From JASEGV01 sp947085285 (GTDB taxonomy: Bacteria > Bacteroidota > Ignavibacteria > UBA10030 > BY39): DNA of 17,992 nucleotides. The notes below the pieces were generated by a model. The model saw only the letters and a list, made by a program, of their open reading frames with translations, was not told where the DNA came from and did not search any database. The DNA lies in contig CAMTVZ010000175.1 of assembly GCA_947085285.1 (NCBI GenBank), positions 1-17,992 of the forward strand, given 5' to 3'. The translations under genes and the position numbers were made by a program. This document shows, one piece after another, positions 6,966-15,684 of this stretch (its first letter is position 1; every line of letters starts with the position of its first letter).

Positions 6966-7577
6966 ATGTCTGAAAATACAGAAATTTCACAGGATTTAAA
7001 GAAAAGCCAAATCCTCGCAGCCGCCAAACACGTGTTTGGTAGGTACGGATTTACAAAAACTACGCTCGACGATGTAGCCAACTCGGTCGGTATGAAAAAG
7101 GCTTCTCTCTATTATTACTACGACAGCAAGGAAGCACTTTTTAGAGATGTTGTAAAATCGGAGGCTGATGAACTTATGACCGAATTAAATAATAAGGTTT
7201 TTTATCATAAACATGTTCAAGACCAACTAAATACTTTTGTTAAAATCCGTCTCGACTATCTTCAAAAATTATCGAACATTTACAATCTGACAGTAAATGC
7301 AATTTTAGAATTTCGCCCCATCTCGGAAATGCTTTATCGTGAATTTTTCGATGACCAAATTCAAATCATTGTAAGAATTATATCGGATGGGATACAAAGA
7401 GGTGAATTGAAGAATGTTGCTCCCGAACGGACAGCCAGCATCATAATGGCGGCTATCGAATCCATTGCGATGAAATCGATGTGTAAAAGCAAATCGGCAG
7501 ACGATATTAACTATAAAGCAATTGAAGATGATACATTATTTTTAGCTGAACTTATTATAAATGGTTTAAAAAAATGA
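6966..7577 (+). CDS. TetR-family transcriptional regulator
   Basis: Predicted repressor of the downstream efflux operon and probably of itself. The N-terminal DNA-binding domain is clear. A first helix ILAAAKHVFGRYGF (about 16-29) precedes the helix-turn-helix TTLDDVANSVGMKKASLYYYY (about 32-52) and then DSKEALF, the TetR signature. The C-terminal 130 residues are helical and divergent, as usual for the ligand-binding part. I chose the ATG at 6966 (203 residues) because the normal TetR N-terminus begins there. The upstream TTG at 6894 would add 24 residues lying over the promoter/operator. AAAGGTC at 6954-6960 is a weak ribosome site. The gene precedes the TolC-adaptor-RND genes on the same strand, the classic arrangement for a local efflux repressor. 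Ligand unknown. Confidence 0.9.
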   Translation: MSENTEISQDLKKSQILAAAKHVFGRYGFTKTTLDDVANSVGMKKASLYYYYDSKEALFRDVVKSEADELMTELNNKVFYHKHVQDQLNTFVKIRLDYLQKLSNIYNLTVNAILEFRPISEMLYREFFDDQIQIIVRIISDGIQRGELKNVAPERTASIIMAAIESIAMKSMCKSKSADDINYKAIEDDTLFLAELIINGLKK

Positions 7578-7658
7578 AATTTAGTTATAAATTATAAACC
7601 TAAAACTAACAACTACGAACTAAAAAATAGTATGAAAAACTTAATAGAGGAGAACATT

Positions 7659-9002
7659 GTGAATATAAAAAGCGCTATAATTCTTTTTTTAGTTGTTGTA
7701 GTAACAACAACTGTTATGCTATCGCAGGAACAAGGAGTGCTGAAAGTAAATTTACAAACAGCTATCGACCTTGCTCTTGAACAAAATAAAGCACTTCATA
7801 TCACCAAACTTGAGGTGGATAAATCATACTCAAAGTTAACTGAGGCAAGAAGTAATCTGCTACCGAAGTTAAATGCGAGCGGGCAATATACTAACAACCT
7901 AAAAAAACCGGTAATTTTTCTACCTCCGGGTACACCATTTAGCAGACCGGGTCAACCTGCAATATTGGAAATCGGCTCCGACCATGCTTACTCAGGGATA
8001 ATATCTGCATCATTGCCTCTTTTCTCGTATCAGATTTACACCGGCATTTCGATGGCTGCAACAGGAGTAGATTATTCGGAAGAAGCTTACAGAGGCACAA
8101 AATTTAAAACTATTGCAGATGTAAAAAAATCGTTCTATGGTGTATTACTATCCCGTGAAGTAAAAAACCTGATGATTGCTAGCTTAAAAAATGCAAACGA
8201 TAATTTAGAGAACGTACGAAAAATGCAAAAGCAAGGTTTGGTTTCTGAATACGATTTAATTCGCGCCGAGGTTCAGGTCGAGAATGTAAAACCAATCGCA
8301 CTTCAGGCAGAAAATAATTATGAATTAGCTAAGAACTCGCTGAAAATTGCTTTAGGGTTAAATGCCGAGGACGATATAGAAATCGAAGGGGAACTGAAAT
8401 TCAAACCAAACGAGATTCCAAATTTTACAAGAACCTTAAATTTATTAAGCCAAAACAACTCCGATTTAAAACAACTTCAGTATCAAGTCGATATTGCTAA
8501 ATCGATGATACGATTGGAACAAGCTGGGCATTTACCAACGCTTGCTGCTTTCGGAAATTATCAATATCAAACTCAGGCAAACGATCTGAAGTTCAAAGAT
8601 TATCACTGGGTAAACACGCAATTTGTTGGATTGCAATTGCAAATACCGATTTTTAACGGTTGGTCAACTCAGGCAAAAATCGACCAGGCAAAAATTTCGT
8701 ACCAGCAGATGCTCGACAGACAAAATCTAATGACCGAGGCGCTGAAGATTCAGGCTCAAAATGTTATTTACCGTATCGAACAGGCAATAAAACGGATAGA
8801 TGGACAAGATAAAGCCATATCGCAAGCCGAACGAGGATTTGAAATTGCAAAGTCAAGATACAGCAACGGACTTGGGACACAATTGGAAGTGAACGATGCC
8901 GAATTGGCACTCACTCAATCGAAGGTAAATTACTTTCAAGCAGTTTACGATTATAACTCGGCAGTTGCCGAGTTAGAACAACTTTTAGGAACAAATATTT
9001 AA
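7659..9002 (+). CDS. TolC-family outer-membrane efflux protein
   Basis: Predicted outer-membrane channel of a tripartite efflux pump, docking with the adaptor and RND pump encoded next. The protein has a cleavable-type signal segment (IILFLVVVVTTTVMLSQ). The two-fold alternation of helical and strand segments seen in the OEP family follows: DLALEQNKALHITKLEVDKSYSKL early on, and FEIAKSRYSNGLGTQLEVNDAELAL near the C-terminus. I prefer the GTG at 7659 (447 residues): GAGGAGA (7647-7653) sits five bases before it, and the signal peptide then starts at the normal distance. The ATG at 7632, nine codons earlier, has no ribosome site. The 81-base gap after tetR is AT-rich with no clear terminator, so co-transcription is likely. 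Confidence 0.9.
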   Translation: MNIKSAIILFLVVVVTTTVMLSQEQGVLKVNLQTAIDLALEQNKALHITKLEVDKSYSKLTEARSNLLPKLNASGQYTNNLKKPVIFLPPGTPFSRPGQPAILEIGSDHAYSGIISASLPLFSYQIYTGISMAATGVDYSEEAYRGTKFKTIADVKKSFYGVLLSREVKNLMIASLKNANDNLENVRKMQKQGLVSEYDLIRAEVQVENVKPIALQAENNYELAKNSLKIALGLNAEDDIEIEGELKFKPNEIPNFTRTLNLLSQNNSDLKQLQYQVDIAKSMIRLEQAGHLPTLAAFGNYQYQTQANDLKFKDYHWVNTQFVGLQLQIPIFNGWSTQAKIDQAKISYQQMLDRQNLMTEALKIQAQNVIYRIEQAIKRIDGQDKAISQAERGFEIAKSRYSNGLGTQLEVNDAELALTQSKVNYFQAVYDYNSAVAELEQLLGTNI

Positions 9003-9012
9003 AGAGGATAAA

Positions 9013-10044
9013 ATGAAACAGATAAAAATATTCACAGCAATTTTACTTACAGCATTTTTAATCGGTTGCGGAAGCAAAACCGAAAAAACTAACGAAGAAC
9101 CGATTATCCCGGTTGAAGTTCAACAAGTTGGTAAAATGAAAATTGAACGGACACTGGACTTCGCCGGAACTGTTATGGCTTGGCGTGAAACTAACTTAGG
9201 AGCTCAAACATCTGGTAGAATCGAGAAGATTTATGTTAAAGAAGGGGATGAGGTTAAAGAGGGGGATGTGCTTGTTCAGATGGACGACACACAACTCACT
9301 CAGGCACGCATTCAATATGAGATTATGAAAGAAGATTACACCAGAATGAAGCCACTATTCGAGGAAGGTTCGATATCGCCGCAGCAATTCGATAAAATCA
9401 AAGCTGGATACGAAACTGCAAAATCAACTTATGAATTAATTCTTCGCAACACGCAGCTACGTGCCCCCTTCTCGGGGGTGATTACTGCAAAACGGATGAA
9501 CGAGGGGGAAGTATTCCTGCTTGCACCCGGTGCTGGCGGCGCCCCGTCGATTGTGAACATTATGCAAATCGACCCTTTAAAAATTCTTGTCAACGTTGCC
9601 GAGAACAATTTCCCCAACATCAGATTGGGACAAACTGCAACTATTGAAGTAGATGTTTATCCAAATCAATATTTCACAGGAACTGTTTCAAGAGTCGACC
9701 CTACAATAAATCCTTTTACTCGTTCATTCGCAGTTGAGATAAAAGTTCCTAACAATAAACGAATTATAAGACCTGGAATGTTTGCTCGTGTTATGATAAA
9801 AACCGGCGACATTGAGGCACTCGTAATTCCACGCAGTTCATTAATCAAACAATTGGGAACAAACATTTTCTATACATATATAATCGAAAACGATATAGCA
9901 AAACGACGTCAGGTTACTTTAGGTAAAGAAATGGATGAGATTTTAGAAGTTATTTCAGGACTTGAAGTCGGTAATCAACTTGTAGTAAAAGGAATGGGAC
10001 GTTTAAAAGACGGTTCACGTGTTAAAATTGTAAGCGTTAATTAA
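9013..10044 (+). CDS. RND efflux membrane-fusion protein (HlyD/AcrA-type lipoprotein)
   Basis: Predicted periplasmic adaptor linking the inner-membrane RND pump with the TolC-like channel. The 343-residue protein has a lipoprotein signal with lipobox LIGC, Cys19 being the likely lipidated residue, so it is anchored by lipid and not by a membrane helix. It then shows the lipoyl/barrel-sandwich halves (GRIEKIYVKEGDEVKEGDVL, about 66-85, and LRAPFSGVITAKRMNEGEV, about 149-167) around a short alpha-hairpin. The hairpin contains EEGSISPQQFDKIKAGYETAKSTYEL. Beta-barrel and membrane-proximal segments follow. A GAGG at 9004-9007 precedes the ATG, 10 bases after the tolC-like stop. Order and spacing mark it as the middle gene of the efflux operon. 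Confidence 0.93.
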   Translation: MKQIKIFTAILLTAFLIGCGSKTEKTNEEPIIPVEVQQVGKMKIERTLDFAGTVMAWRETNLGAQTSGRIEKIYVKEGDEVKEGDVLVQMDDTQLTQARIQYEIMKEDYTRMKPLFEEGSISPQQFDKIKAGYETAKSTYELILRNTQLRAPFSGVITAKRMNEGEVFLLAPGAGGAPSIVNIMQIDPLKILVNVAENNFPNIRLGQTATIEVDVYPNQYFTGTVSRVDPTINPFTRSFAVEIKVPNNKRIIRPGMFARVMIKTGDIEALVIPRSSLIKQLGTNIFYTYIIENDIAKRRQVTLGKEMDEILEVISGLEVGNQLVVKGMGRLKDGSRVKIVSVN

Positions 10045-10056
10045 ATGAGGTAACCA

Positions 10057-13000
10057 ATGAATCTCCCAAAAGTATTTGTAAAGCGCCCCGTAACAACAAT
10101 AATGGTTTTTGCGGGATTATTAATTCTCGGGATTTTTGCACTTGTTCAACTTCCGATTGATTTTTTTCCGGAAATTGAGCCACCGATAGTCAGCGTTTTA
10201 ACTTCATATCCGGGCGCAAGTGCACAGGACGTTGAGAAGAATGTTACTAAAATTTTAGAAGCAAGTTTAGGCACTGTAAGCGAGTTGAAAAAAATAACTT
10301 CAACATCGATGGACAATGTATCGGTAGTAACGCTCGAATTCGAGTGGGGTACGAATTTAGACGAAGCATCTAACAACGTACGCGATGCACTTGAATTCGG
10401 GAAACGCCGCCTCCCCGACGATGTCGAAACGCCGATGATTTTTAAGTTTAGCACAAGCTGGTTTCCTGTCGTTTTCTTATCGGCAACTGCTAACGAAAAT
10501 TATCCGGGCTTAAATAAACTTATCGAACAAAAAATTGCTGACCCGCTAAAACGAATTCCGGGAGTTGGGACTGTTCTGATGTTCGGTGGACCTATTCGGC
10601 AGATTCAAATCAACATCGACCCGAAAAAACTCGAAGCATATAACTTGAGCATTCAAAAAATCGGTCAATCGCTGCAAGCCGAAAACATTACGATGCCAGC
10701 TGGCTCCGTAAAAATGGAACGGATGGAATACAACATTCGCATACCGGGTGAATTTACCGATGCAAACGAAATTGCCAATATCGTTGTCGGGAAATCTCCA
10801 ATAGCCAACAGTTTAGTATATTTAAAAGATGTTGCCGAAGTTAAGGATACATTAAAAGAAAGAACTATCAACGTTCGGTTAAATGGTGGACGTGGGCTAC
10901 AACTCATCGTTCAAAAACAATCGGGCGCTAACACAGTTGCAGTCGCTTCGGCGGTAAACAAAAAGTTGGAAGAACTTAAAAACGATTTACCATCTGATGT
11001 TAAACTCGAACAAATTTTCGATGGCTCAGTATTCATTTTGAATTCGATTAATAATTTAACTGAAGCAATTCTTTTAGGTGGCTTGTTCGTATCAATCGTT
11101 GTGTTGGTTTTTTTACGCCAATGGAAAGCAACAATCATCATCATACTCACAATTCCATTCTCGTTGATTGTTGCATTCATCTATTTATATTTTTCTAATA
11201 ATACGATTAATATTATTTCACTCTCCTCCCTTTCGATTGCAATCGGTATGGTGGTCGACGATGCGATAGTTATACTCGAAAACATTTCGCGGCACGTAGA
11301 ACGAGGTGCACGTCCGCGCGAGGCGTCGGTTTTCGGTTCAACAGAGGTGGGCTTAGCTGTAACAGCGGCTACGCTCACTATCGTTGCAGTATTTTTCCCC
11401 CTCACATTTCTAACGGGAATGGCAGGAATATTGTTCAAGCAGTTAGGATATCTTGTTACCATAACAATTCTAACATCCCTTTTCGCATCACTAACACTTA
11501 TACCGATGCTCGCTTCGCGTTGGTTAAAATCGAAAAAGGAAGAAGAACTATCCCGCTACAGTGGAACAAAACGATTCCAAAAATTATATGATAAAAGCGA
11601 GAAGGTTTTCAAATCAATCGAAACATTTTATGGTAAAGCTCTCGAATGGTCGTTAGATCATCGAAAAACTATTCTAATTACAGGCACTGTTACCTTTTTT
11701 GTTGTTATAGGAAGTTTTCCGTTTCTTGGTAAAGGAACCGAGTTTATGCCCAAGAACGATGAATCACAAATTCAAATTTATGTGGAATTGCAAACCGGAA
11801 ACAATTTAGATGAAACAATAAAAACAGCAAAGCAAGTTGAAGAGATTATACAAAAAGAAGCACCTGAAATTGAGTTCATAGCAGTCCGATCGGGAATTAA
11901 TGATGAGGGATTTTCGGCAGCACTATTGGGTCAAAAAGAAGGGCTTCATATGTTCAACGTTCAAACACGCCTGTCTCGAAAAAATGACCGCGAGCGTTCA
12001 GTGTTTGAAATTGCTGATGTGTTGCGAGAAAAACTAAAACCTGTAGCCGGCATTACTCAATTAAATATTTTCTTAGCGTCGACACTTTTCGGTAGCGATA
12101 AACCATTAGCAATAGATATAATTGGGCACGATATAGAAAAAACAACTAAACTCGCAAACGAAATTGCAGCCTTAGCAAAAAATACAGAAGGCACGCGCGA
12201 CGTAGAAATAAGCAGAAGTCCTGAACGCCCCGAATTACAGGTAATGCTAAACCGTGAAAAAATGGCTATAATTGGTTTGAACACATCAATGGTTGCAACT
12301 ACGATTCGTAATAGTATGTACGGACTGACTCCGACACGTTATCGAGAAGGCGGCGACGAGTATGATATTTTCATAAGATACAACAAAGAAGGTCGGACAT
12401 CTATCAACGATTTGGAGAACGTGCCGATTACAACAATGACCGGACAAATAGTAAAGCTAAAAGACATTGCTAAGGTAGTTGAAGATTTTTCGCCACCTGA
12501 TATAAAACGAAAAAATCAGGAGCGAGTTGTTACTGTTGCAGCTAATACCGAAGGGAGATCGCTTGGCGACATCACGAACGATTTAAAAGCCGCAATCGCA
12601 AAAATGGATATTCCACCCGATGTAACAATTGAATTTGCCGGACAAGTCGAACAGCAGCAGGAAACATTTCAGGATTTATTCTTATTCATGATTCTGAGCA
12701 TTTTCTTGGTTTACATCGTTATGGCATCGCAATTTGAATCGCTGATAGATCCGTTCATCATTATGTTCTCAGTTCCCTTCTCATTCGTCGGTGTGTTTTT
12801 CGCACTAATGCTGACCGGACATACTTTCAGCGTGGTTTCATTTTTGGGAGCTGTTTTATTAATCGGTATCGTTGTCAAAAATGCAATCGTATTAGTTGAT
12901 TATACTAATATAACGCGTGCACGTGGAGTAGCTCTGCGTGATGCAATTGTTTACTCTGGTAAAAACAGATTGCGTCCCGTTTTGATGACTACGATTACCA

Positions 13001-13176
13001 CACTGCTTGGAATGCTGCCCCTTGCCTTAAGCACAGGCGAAGGCTCTGAAACCTGGAATCCATTAGGCATCTCGGTAATTGGTGGACTAACAGTTTCCAC
13101 AATAATTACGCTCGTTTTTGTGCCGGTAATTTATTCGTTGTTCAGAACAAAACAATTGAAAAAAGAAATCGACTAA
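10057..13176 (+). CDS. RND multidrug efflux transporter, HAE1/AcrB-type
   Basis: Proton-driven inner-membrane pump that exports hydrophobic or amphiphilic compounds through the adaptor and channel encoded upstream. At 1039 residues it has the usual RND length. Two repeats of one plus five membrane helices flank two large periplasmic loops. The proton-relay residues are kept: GMVVDDAIVILEN in TM4 (D401, D402), VVKNAIVLVDYTN in TM10 (K941) and RLRPVLMTTITTLLG in TM11 (R971/R973). It opens with LPKVFVKRPVTTIMVF and has the IPGVGTV porter motif. No heavy-metal-pump signature is seen, hence HAE1 and not HME. GAGG at 10047-10050 serves the ATG, 12 bases after the adaptor stop. It appears intact; substrate range cannot be told from sequence. 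Confidence 0.95.
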   Translation: MNLPKVFVKRPVTTIMVFAGLLILGIFALVQLPIDFFPEIEPPIVSVLTSYPGASAQDVEKNVTKILEASLGTVSELKKITSTSMDNVSVVTLEFEWGTNLDEASNNVRDALEFGKRRLPDDVETPMIFKFSTSWFPVVFLSATANENYPGLNKLIEQKIADPLKRIPGVGTVLMFGGPIRQIQINIDPKKLEAYNLSIQKIGQSLQAENITMPAGSVKMERMEYNIRIPGEFTDANEIANIVVGKSPIANSLVYLKDVAEVKDTLKERTINVRLNGGRGLQLIVQKQSGANTVAVASAVNKKLEELKNDLPSDVKLEQIFDGSVFILNSINNLTEAILLGGLFVSIVVLVFLRQWKATIIIILTIPFSLIVAFIYLYFSNNTINIISLSSLSIAIGMVVDDAIVILENISRHVERGARPREASVFGSTEVGLAVTAATLTIVAVFFPLTFLTGMAGILFKQLGYLVTITILTSLFASLTLIPMLASRWLKSKKEEELSRYSGTKRFQKLYDKSEKVFKSIETFYGKALEWSLDHRKTILITGTVTFFVVIGSFPFLGKGTEFMPKNDESQIQIYVELQTGNNLDETIKTAKQVEEIIQKEAPEIEFIAVRSGINDEGFSAALLGQKEGLHMFNVQTRLSRKNDRERSVFEIADVLREKLKPVAGITQLNIFLASTLFGSDKPLAIDIIGHDIEKTTKLANEIAALAKNTEGTRDVEISRSPERPELQVMLNREKMAIIGLNTSMVATTIRNSMYGLTPTRYREGGDEYDIFIRYNKEGRTSINDLENVPITTMTGQIVKLKDIAKVVEDFSPPDIKRKNQERVVTVAANTEGRSLGDITNDLKAAIAKMDIPPDVTIEFAGQVEQQQETFQDLFLFMILSIFLVYIVMASQFESLIDPFIIMFSVPFSFVGVFFALMLTGHTFSVVSFLGAVLLIGIVVKNAIVLVDYTNITRARGVALRDAIVYSGKNRLRPVLMTTITTLLGMLPLALSTGEGSETWNPLGISVIGGLTVSTIITLVFVPVIYSLFRTKQLKKEID

Positions 13177-13194
13177 AAATTTGAAAGGAAGAAA

Positions 13195-13488
13195 ATGAAA
13201 GCAGTAATGATTGTATATAATCACGGAATCACAGAAGAAGTCGATGAAGCGTTAGAGCAATTATCAATACGCGGTTTTACACGTTGGATAGATGTTCACG
13301 GTCAAGGTACTGAAAAAGGCGAGCCTCATTTAGGGACTCACATTTGGCCCAGCTTGAATGCAGTTGTGCTTGCGGTTATTGATGATAGTAAAGTTGACCC
13401 TTTGCTCGACAAAGTGCATCAGATAAACAAAGACGCAGAAGAAGAAGGCATACATGCTTTCGTGTGGAATGTGGAGAAGATGGTGTAG
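13195..13488 (+). CDS. Small PII-like protein downstream of RND pump
   Basis: A 97-residue protein, rich in alternating strand/helix pattern: MKAVMIVYN as first strand, EEVDEALEQL helix, then RGFTRWIDVHGQG, GTHIWPSLNAVVLAVIDD and a helix KVDPLLDKVHQINKD before IHAFVWNVEKMV. This beta-alpha-beta layout and the HG.G loop resemble the PII/CutA-like fold that senses small molecules or metals. I recognise it as similar to small PII-like proteins encoded beside efflux pumps, but only from memory. AAAGGAAG at 13183-13190 is a good ribosome site, 18 bases after the pump gene, so it belongs to the efflux operon. It may modulate pump activity or expression (inference). Its TAG stop lies inside the first unit of the palindrome array. 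Fold assignment is moderate, role speculative. Confidence 0.65.
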   Translation: MKAVMIVYNHGITEEVDEALEQLSIRGFTRWIDVHGQGTEKGEPHLGTHIWPSLNAVVLAVIDDSKVDPLLDKVHQINKDAEEEGIHAFVWNVEKMV

Positions 13489-13649
13489 GTCGGATTTGCA
13501 ATCCGACTCATCAAGCAGTAGGTCGGATTTGCAATCCGACCGAATAGACAGTAGGTCGGATTTGCAATCCGACCCAATAGGCAGTAGGTCGGATTTGTAA
13601 TCCGACTCACTAGGCTGTAGGTCGGAATGCAATTCCGACTTACTGTCTA
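13485..13649. repeat. 33-bp-period palindrome array (REP/BIME-like), five units
   Basis: Five copies of a 23-bp hairpin unit start at 13485, 13518, 13551, 13584 and 13617, so the period is exactly 33 bp with 10-bp linkers. The core is GTCGGATTTGCAATCCGAC: an 8-bp stem and 3-base loop. Units 1-3 are identical and unit 4 differs in the loop only (C to T). Unit 5 (GTCGGAATGCAATTCCGAC) has paired compensatory changes. Its core matches the reverse-complemented unit better than the forward one, and its right flank TACTGTCTA (13641-13649) is the reverse complement of TAGACAGTA (13545-13553). The array fills the space between convergent genes. It resembles REP/BIME sequences moved by RAYT-type transposases; no such transposase is in the window. 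Confidence 0.9.
13611..13649. terminator. Long hairpin, candidate bidirectional terminator
   Basis: The last array unit with its flanks forms an 18-bp stem (13611-13628 with 13632-13649) with a 3-base loop and three non-Watson-Crick positions, one of which is a G-T pair. It lies between the convergent efflux and protease operons, two bases from the cyclase stop, so it could stop transcription from both sides. There is no clean run of T after it on either strand, so rho-independent function is not certain. Confidence 0.4.
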
Positions 13650-13650
13650 C

Positions 13651-14703
13651 TCATTCTTTCTTCCATTCATATACCTCGTAACCATCTACAACTTCGGTAG
13701 TAGGTTTGAAACCATCGCGAGTTGTAAGTGGTTCGATTGAGGGTTTAGCAATCCAGATAGAATTCGGTTTCGCATGTTTTTGAAAGTGTCCTGCAATATC
13801 GATTACCCGATCGGCAATTTCTTCGAGTGGTAAATTTGGGTCGTAATAAACAAATCCCGAATTCACTCCACCCCGCACAACAAAATCGCGCCTCATACTT
13901 TTTATATGTTTATTGAAAGCTTCAAGTCCGATAATTACTTGCCTGCCAGCAGTAACAGCCTGATCGACACGTTCGAAGCACGACATAACTCCATCGGGAG
14001 TCCAGGCAGTTTTCAATACATTATTTGAAAGTAATACTCCATCAACAAACCGTTTGAATTCTCTAAAATCGTGCTCAACGAAAGCTTTTTCTTCCCCCTC
14101 TTTCATTTTTGTAGAATCAACTACATCAATCGAAAGAAATGCTAAATCCCTCCCCATCGCATCCAATTTTTTCTTTGTTTCTATAAATTGTTTTAATATT
14201 TCTTCCCTATCCTTGGGTTTTGCATTTTCTAAATTATTTAATGTTTGGTCTAATTTTCTGGTAATCGCCGAACCTTCTTTGAAATGCTGTTGCGATTTCC
14301 AAAAATTATATTTCCGTTTGAAATGTATAAAATAAACCTTTTCGCTTAACTTCTCCGATAAACTTCTGGCTGAACTTTTAAGAATTAACGCACCAATTAT
14401 GATAATCCAAATACCCACCTCGTTCCCTTTTATTTTTGTAGGAACATGCTGACGTAAGAGTGTGGTTGCAGTATCGGCAGACTTTGCGATGAATTGGATA
14501 ATTGGATACTGCATTGCTCCGTCAATATATGGAATAACAACGGCTGCAATTGCAAATATAATTATGAAGATGAGAAGATATGAAACTATTTTAAAAAAAT
14601 GTGAACCCACAAGCATCATAATTTCTGTAATACCATATTTTAGTTTAATTCCGCTTATGGTACGATCAAGTTGTTCAATTGCTATAGTTTTAGTTACCGA
14701 CAT
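13651..14703 (-). CDS. Membrane-bound class III nucleotidyl cyclase-like protein
   Basis: A 350-residue protein with two predicted membrane helices (about 38-60 and 96-110), a charged helical linker and a C-terminal class III cyclase domain (about 186-330). The domain shows LAFLSIDVVDST with metal-binding D193, WTPDGVMSCF with the second metal Asp D237, and VRGGVNSGFVYYD. In canonical enzymes the later VNxAAR block supplies the transition-state Asn and Arg; here it reads VIDIAGH, giving D302 and H306. The Gly usually before the second Asp is Pro236. Both metal ligands are kept, so it may bind nucleotide, but cAMP/cGMP synthesis is doubtful. The ATG at 14703 follows the deacetylase stop by 10 bases, with AAAGAG as ribosome site. 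It is the last gene of the minus-strand operon. Confidence 0.75.
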   Translation of the reverse strand: MSVTKTIAIEQLDRTISGIKLKYGITEIMMLVGSHFFKIVSYLLIFIIIFAIAAVVIPYIDGAMQYPIIQFIAKSADTATTLLRQHVPTKIKGNEVGIWIIIIGALILKSSARSLSEKLSEKVYFIHFKRKYNFWKSQQHFKEGSAITRKLDQTLNNLENAKPKDREEILKQFIETKKKLDAMGRDLAFLSIDVVDSTKMKEGEEKAFVEHDFREFKRFVDGVLLSNNVLKTAWTPDGVMSCFERVDQAVTAGRQVIIGLEAFNKHIKSMRRDFVVRGGVNSGFVYYDPNLPLEEIADRVIDIAGHFQKHAKPNSIWIAKPSIEPLTTRDGFKPTTEVVDGYEVYEWKKE

Positions 14704-14713
14704 TTGTTCTCTT

Positions 14714-15679
14714 TCAATATTTCATTAAGATTTCAATATGTTTTTGAACACTTTTACTCAAAGCGTTTAAGTTGTAACCGCCTTCTAAAACTGATACGAT
14801 TTTATTATTGGAATATTTCGAAGCAATATCTGCTAATATCTCAGTAAATTTACCGAATGAATTTTCATTGAGATTGATATTTGCAAGTGGATCATCTTGA
14901 TGAGCATCGAATCCTGCTGAAATCAGAATTAGTTCCGGTTGGTAGGTATTCAATACAGGAACGATTTCGGTTTTGAATGTTTGCAAGTAATCGGCTTCGC
15001 TGCTGCCGGCTTTCATCGGGCAGTTTAGAGTAAAACCTTCGCCCTTACCGGCGCCTCTTTCCGACCTCGCACCTGTTCCGGGATAAAAAGGATATTGATG
15101 AATACTGATATAAAAAACAGAGGGGTCGTTGTAAAATATTTCCTGTGTACCGTTTCCGTGATGAACATCCCAATCGACTATTGCAACATTTCGAACGTTA
15201 AATTTTTCCTGAGCATAGCGTGCTGCAATTGCAATGTTATTGAAGAGGCAAAACCCCATCGGAGTATTTGTTTCGGCATGGTGTCCCGGTGGACGGATGG
15301 CACAGAAAGCATTTGTTAAAACACCGCTGCACACGGCATCGACTGCTGCGATAACTCCACCGACAGCAAGTAAAGCAACTTCGTACGAGTTCGGTGAAAT
15401 TGCAGTATCTCCTTGATCAAGCAATCCATAACCTGATTCCTTTATCTGTTCACATCTCTCTTTTATGAAATTGATATGCTGATGAGTATGAACTAACCGA
15501 ATTATTTCGGTCGATACAGAATCGATGAGTAGATGTTGAAGATTATTCCACAAGTCTGTAGTTTGTAAATGTGATATAATCGCTTTTAATCTATCAGGTT
15601 TTTCAGGATGACCGATGCCTGTGTTGTGTAGTAAAAATTGATCGTGATAAACAAAACCTGTCTTCGATTTAGCTTGCAA
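14714..15679 (-). CDS. Histone-deacetylase-family protein (class II/AcuC-like)
   Basis: Predicted zinc-dependent deacetylase acting on acetyl-lysine proteins or small acetylated amines. Numbered from the TTG start (321 residues), it has the general-base pair in PGHHAE (H133, H134). The zinc ligands lie in DWDVHHGNG (D171, H173) and SAGFDAH (D258), and the catalytic Tyr in LEGGYNL (Y302). The set is complete, so it should be active. For the start I prefer TTG at 15679-15677: AAAAGGAG (15695-15688) lies eight bases upstream, spanning the last codons of the protease gene, and the conserved domain begins soon after. An ATG at 15718 in the same frame would add 13 residues within the protease gene and lacks such a site. 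The tight junction implies coupled expression with the Lon-like protease. Substrate unknown. Confidence 0.9.
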   Translation of the reverse strand: MQAKSKTGFVYHDQFLLHNTGIGHPEKPDRLKAIISHLQTTDLWNNLQHLLIDSVSTEIIRLVHTHQHINFIKERCEQIKESGYGLLDQGDTAISPNSYEVALLAVGGVIAAVDAVCSGVLTNAFCAIRPPGHHAETNTPMGFCLFNNIAIAARYAQEKFNVRNVAIVDWDVHHGNGTQEIFYNDPSVFYISIHQYPFYPGTGARSERGAGKGEGFTLNCPMKAGSSEADYLQTFKTEIVPVLNTYQPELILISAGFDAHQDDPLANINLNENSFGKFTEILADIASKYSNNKIVSVLEGGYNLNALSKSVQKHIEILMKY

Positions 15680-15684
15680 ACTAA

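Noticed and set aside
10057..13176. Heavy-metal (CusA/CzcA, HME) type of RND pump
   Set aside because: The TM4 motif is the GxVVDDAIVxxEN form with two Asp and the general sequence is HAE1-like; no methionine or cysteine metal relay was noticed.
13330..13632. Minus-strand 100-codon open frame with 11-residue repeats (CKSDLL type)
   Set aside because: It arises because the 33-bp repeat period is a multiple of three. It overlaps the PII-like gene antisense and has no ribosome site or recognisable domain.
13485..13639. Possible CRISPR array
   Set aside because: Repeats are 23 bp and strongly palindromic, the intervening stretches are only 10 bp and resemble each other, and no cas genes are present. 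The REP/BIME-like reading fits better.
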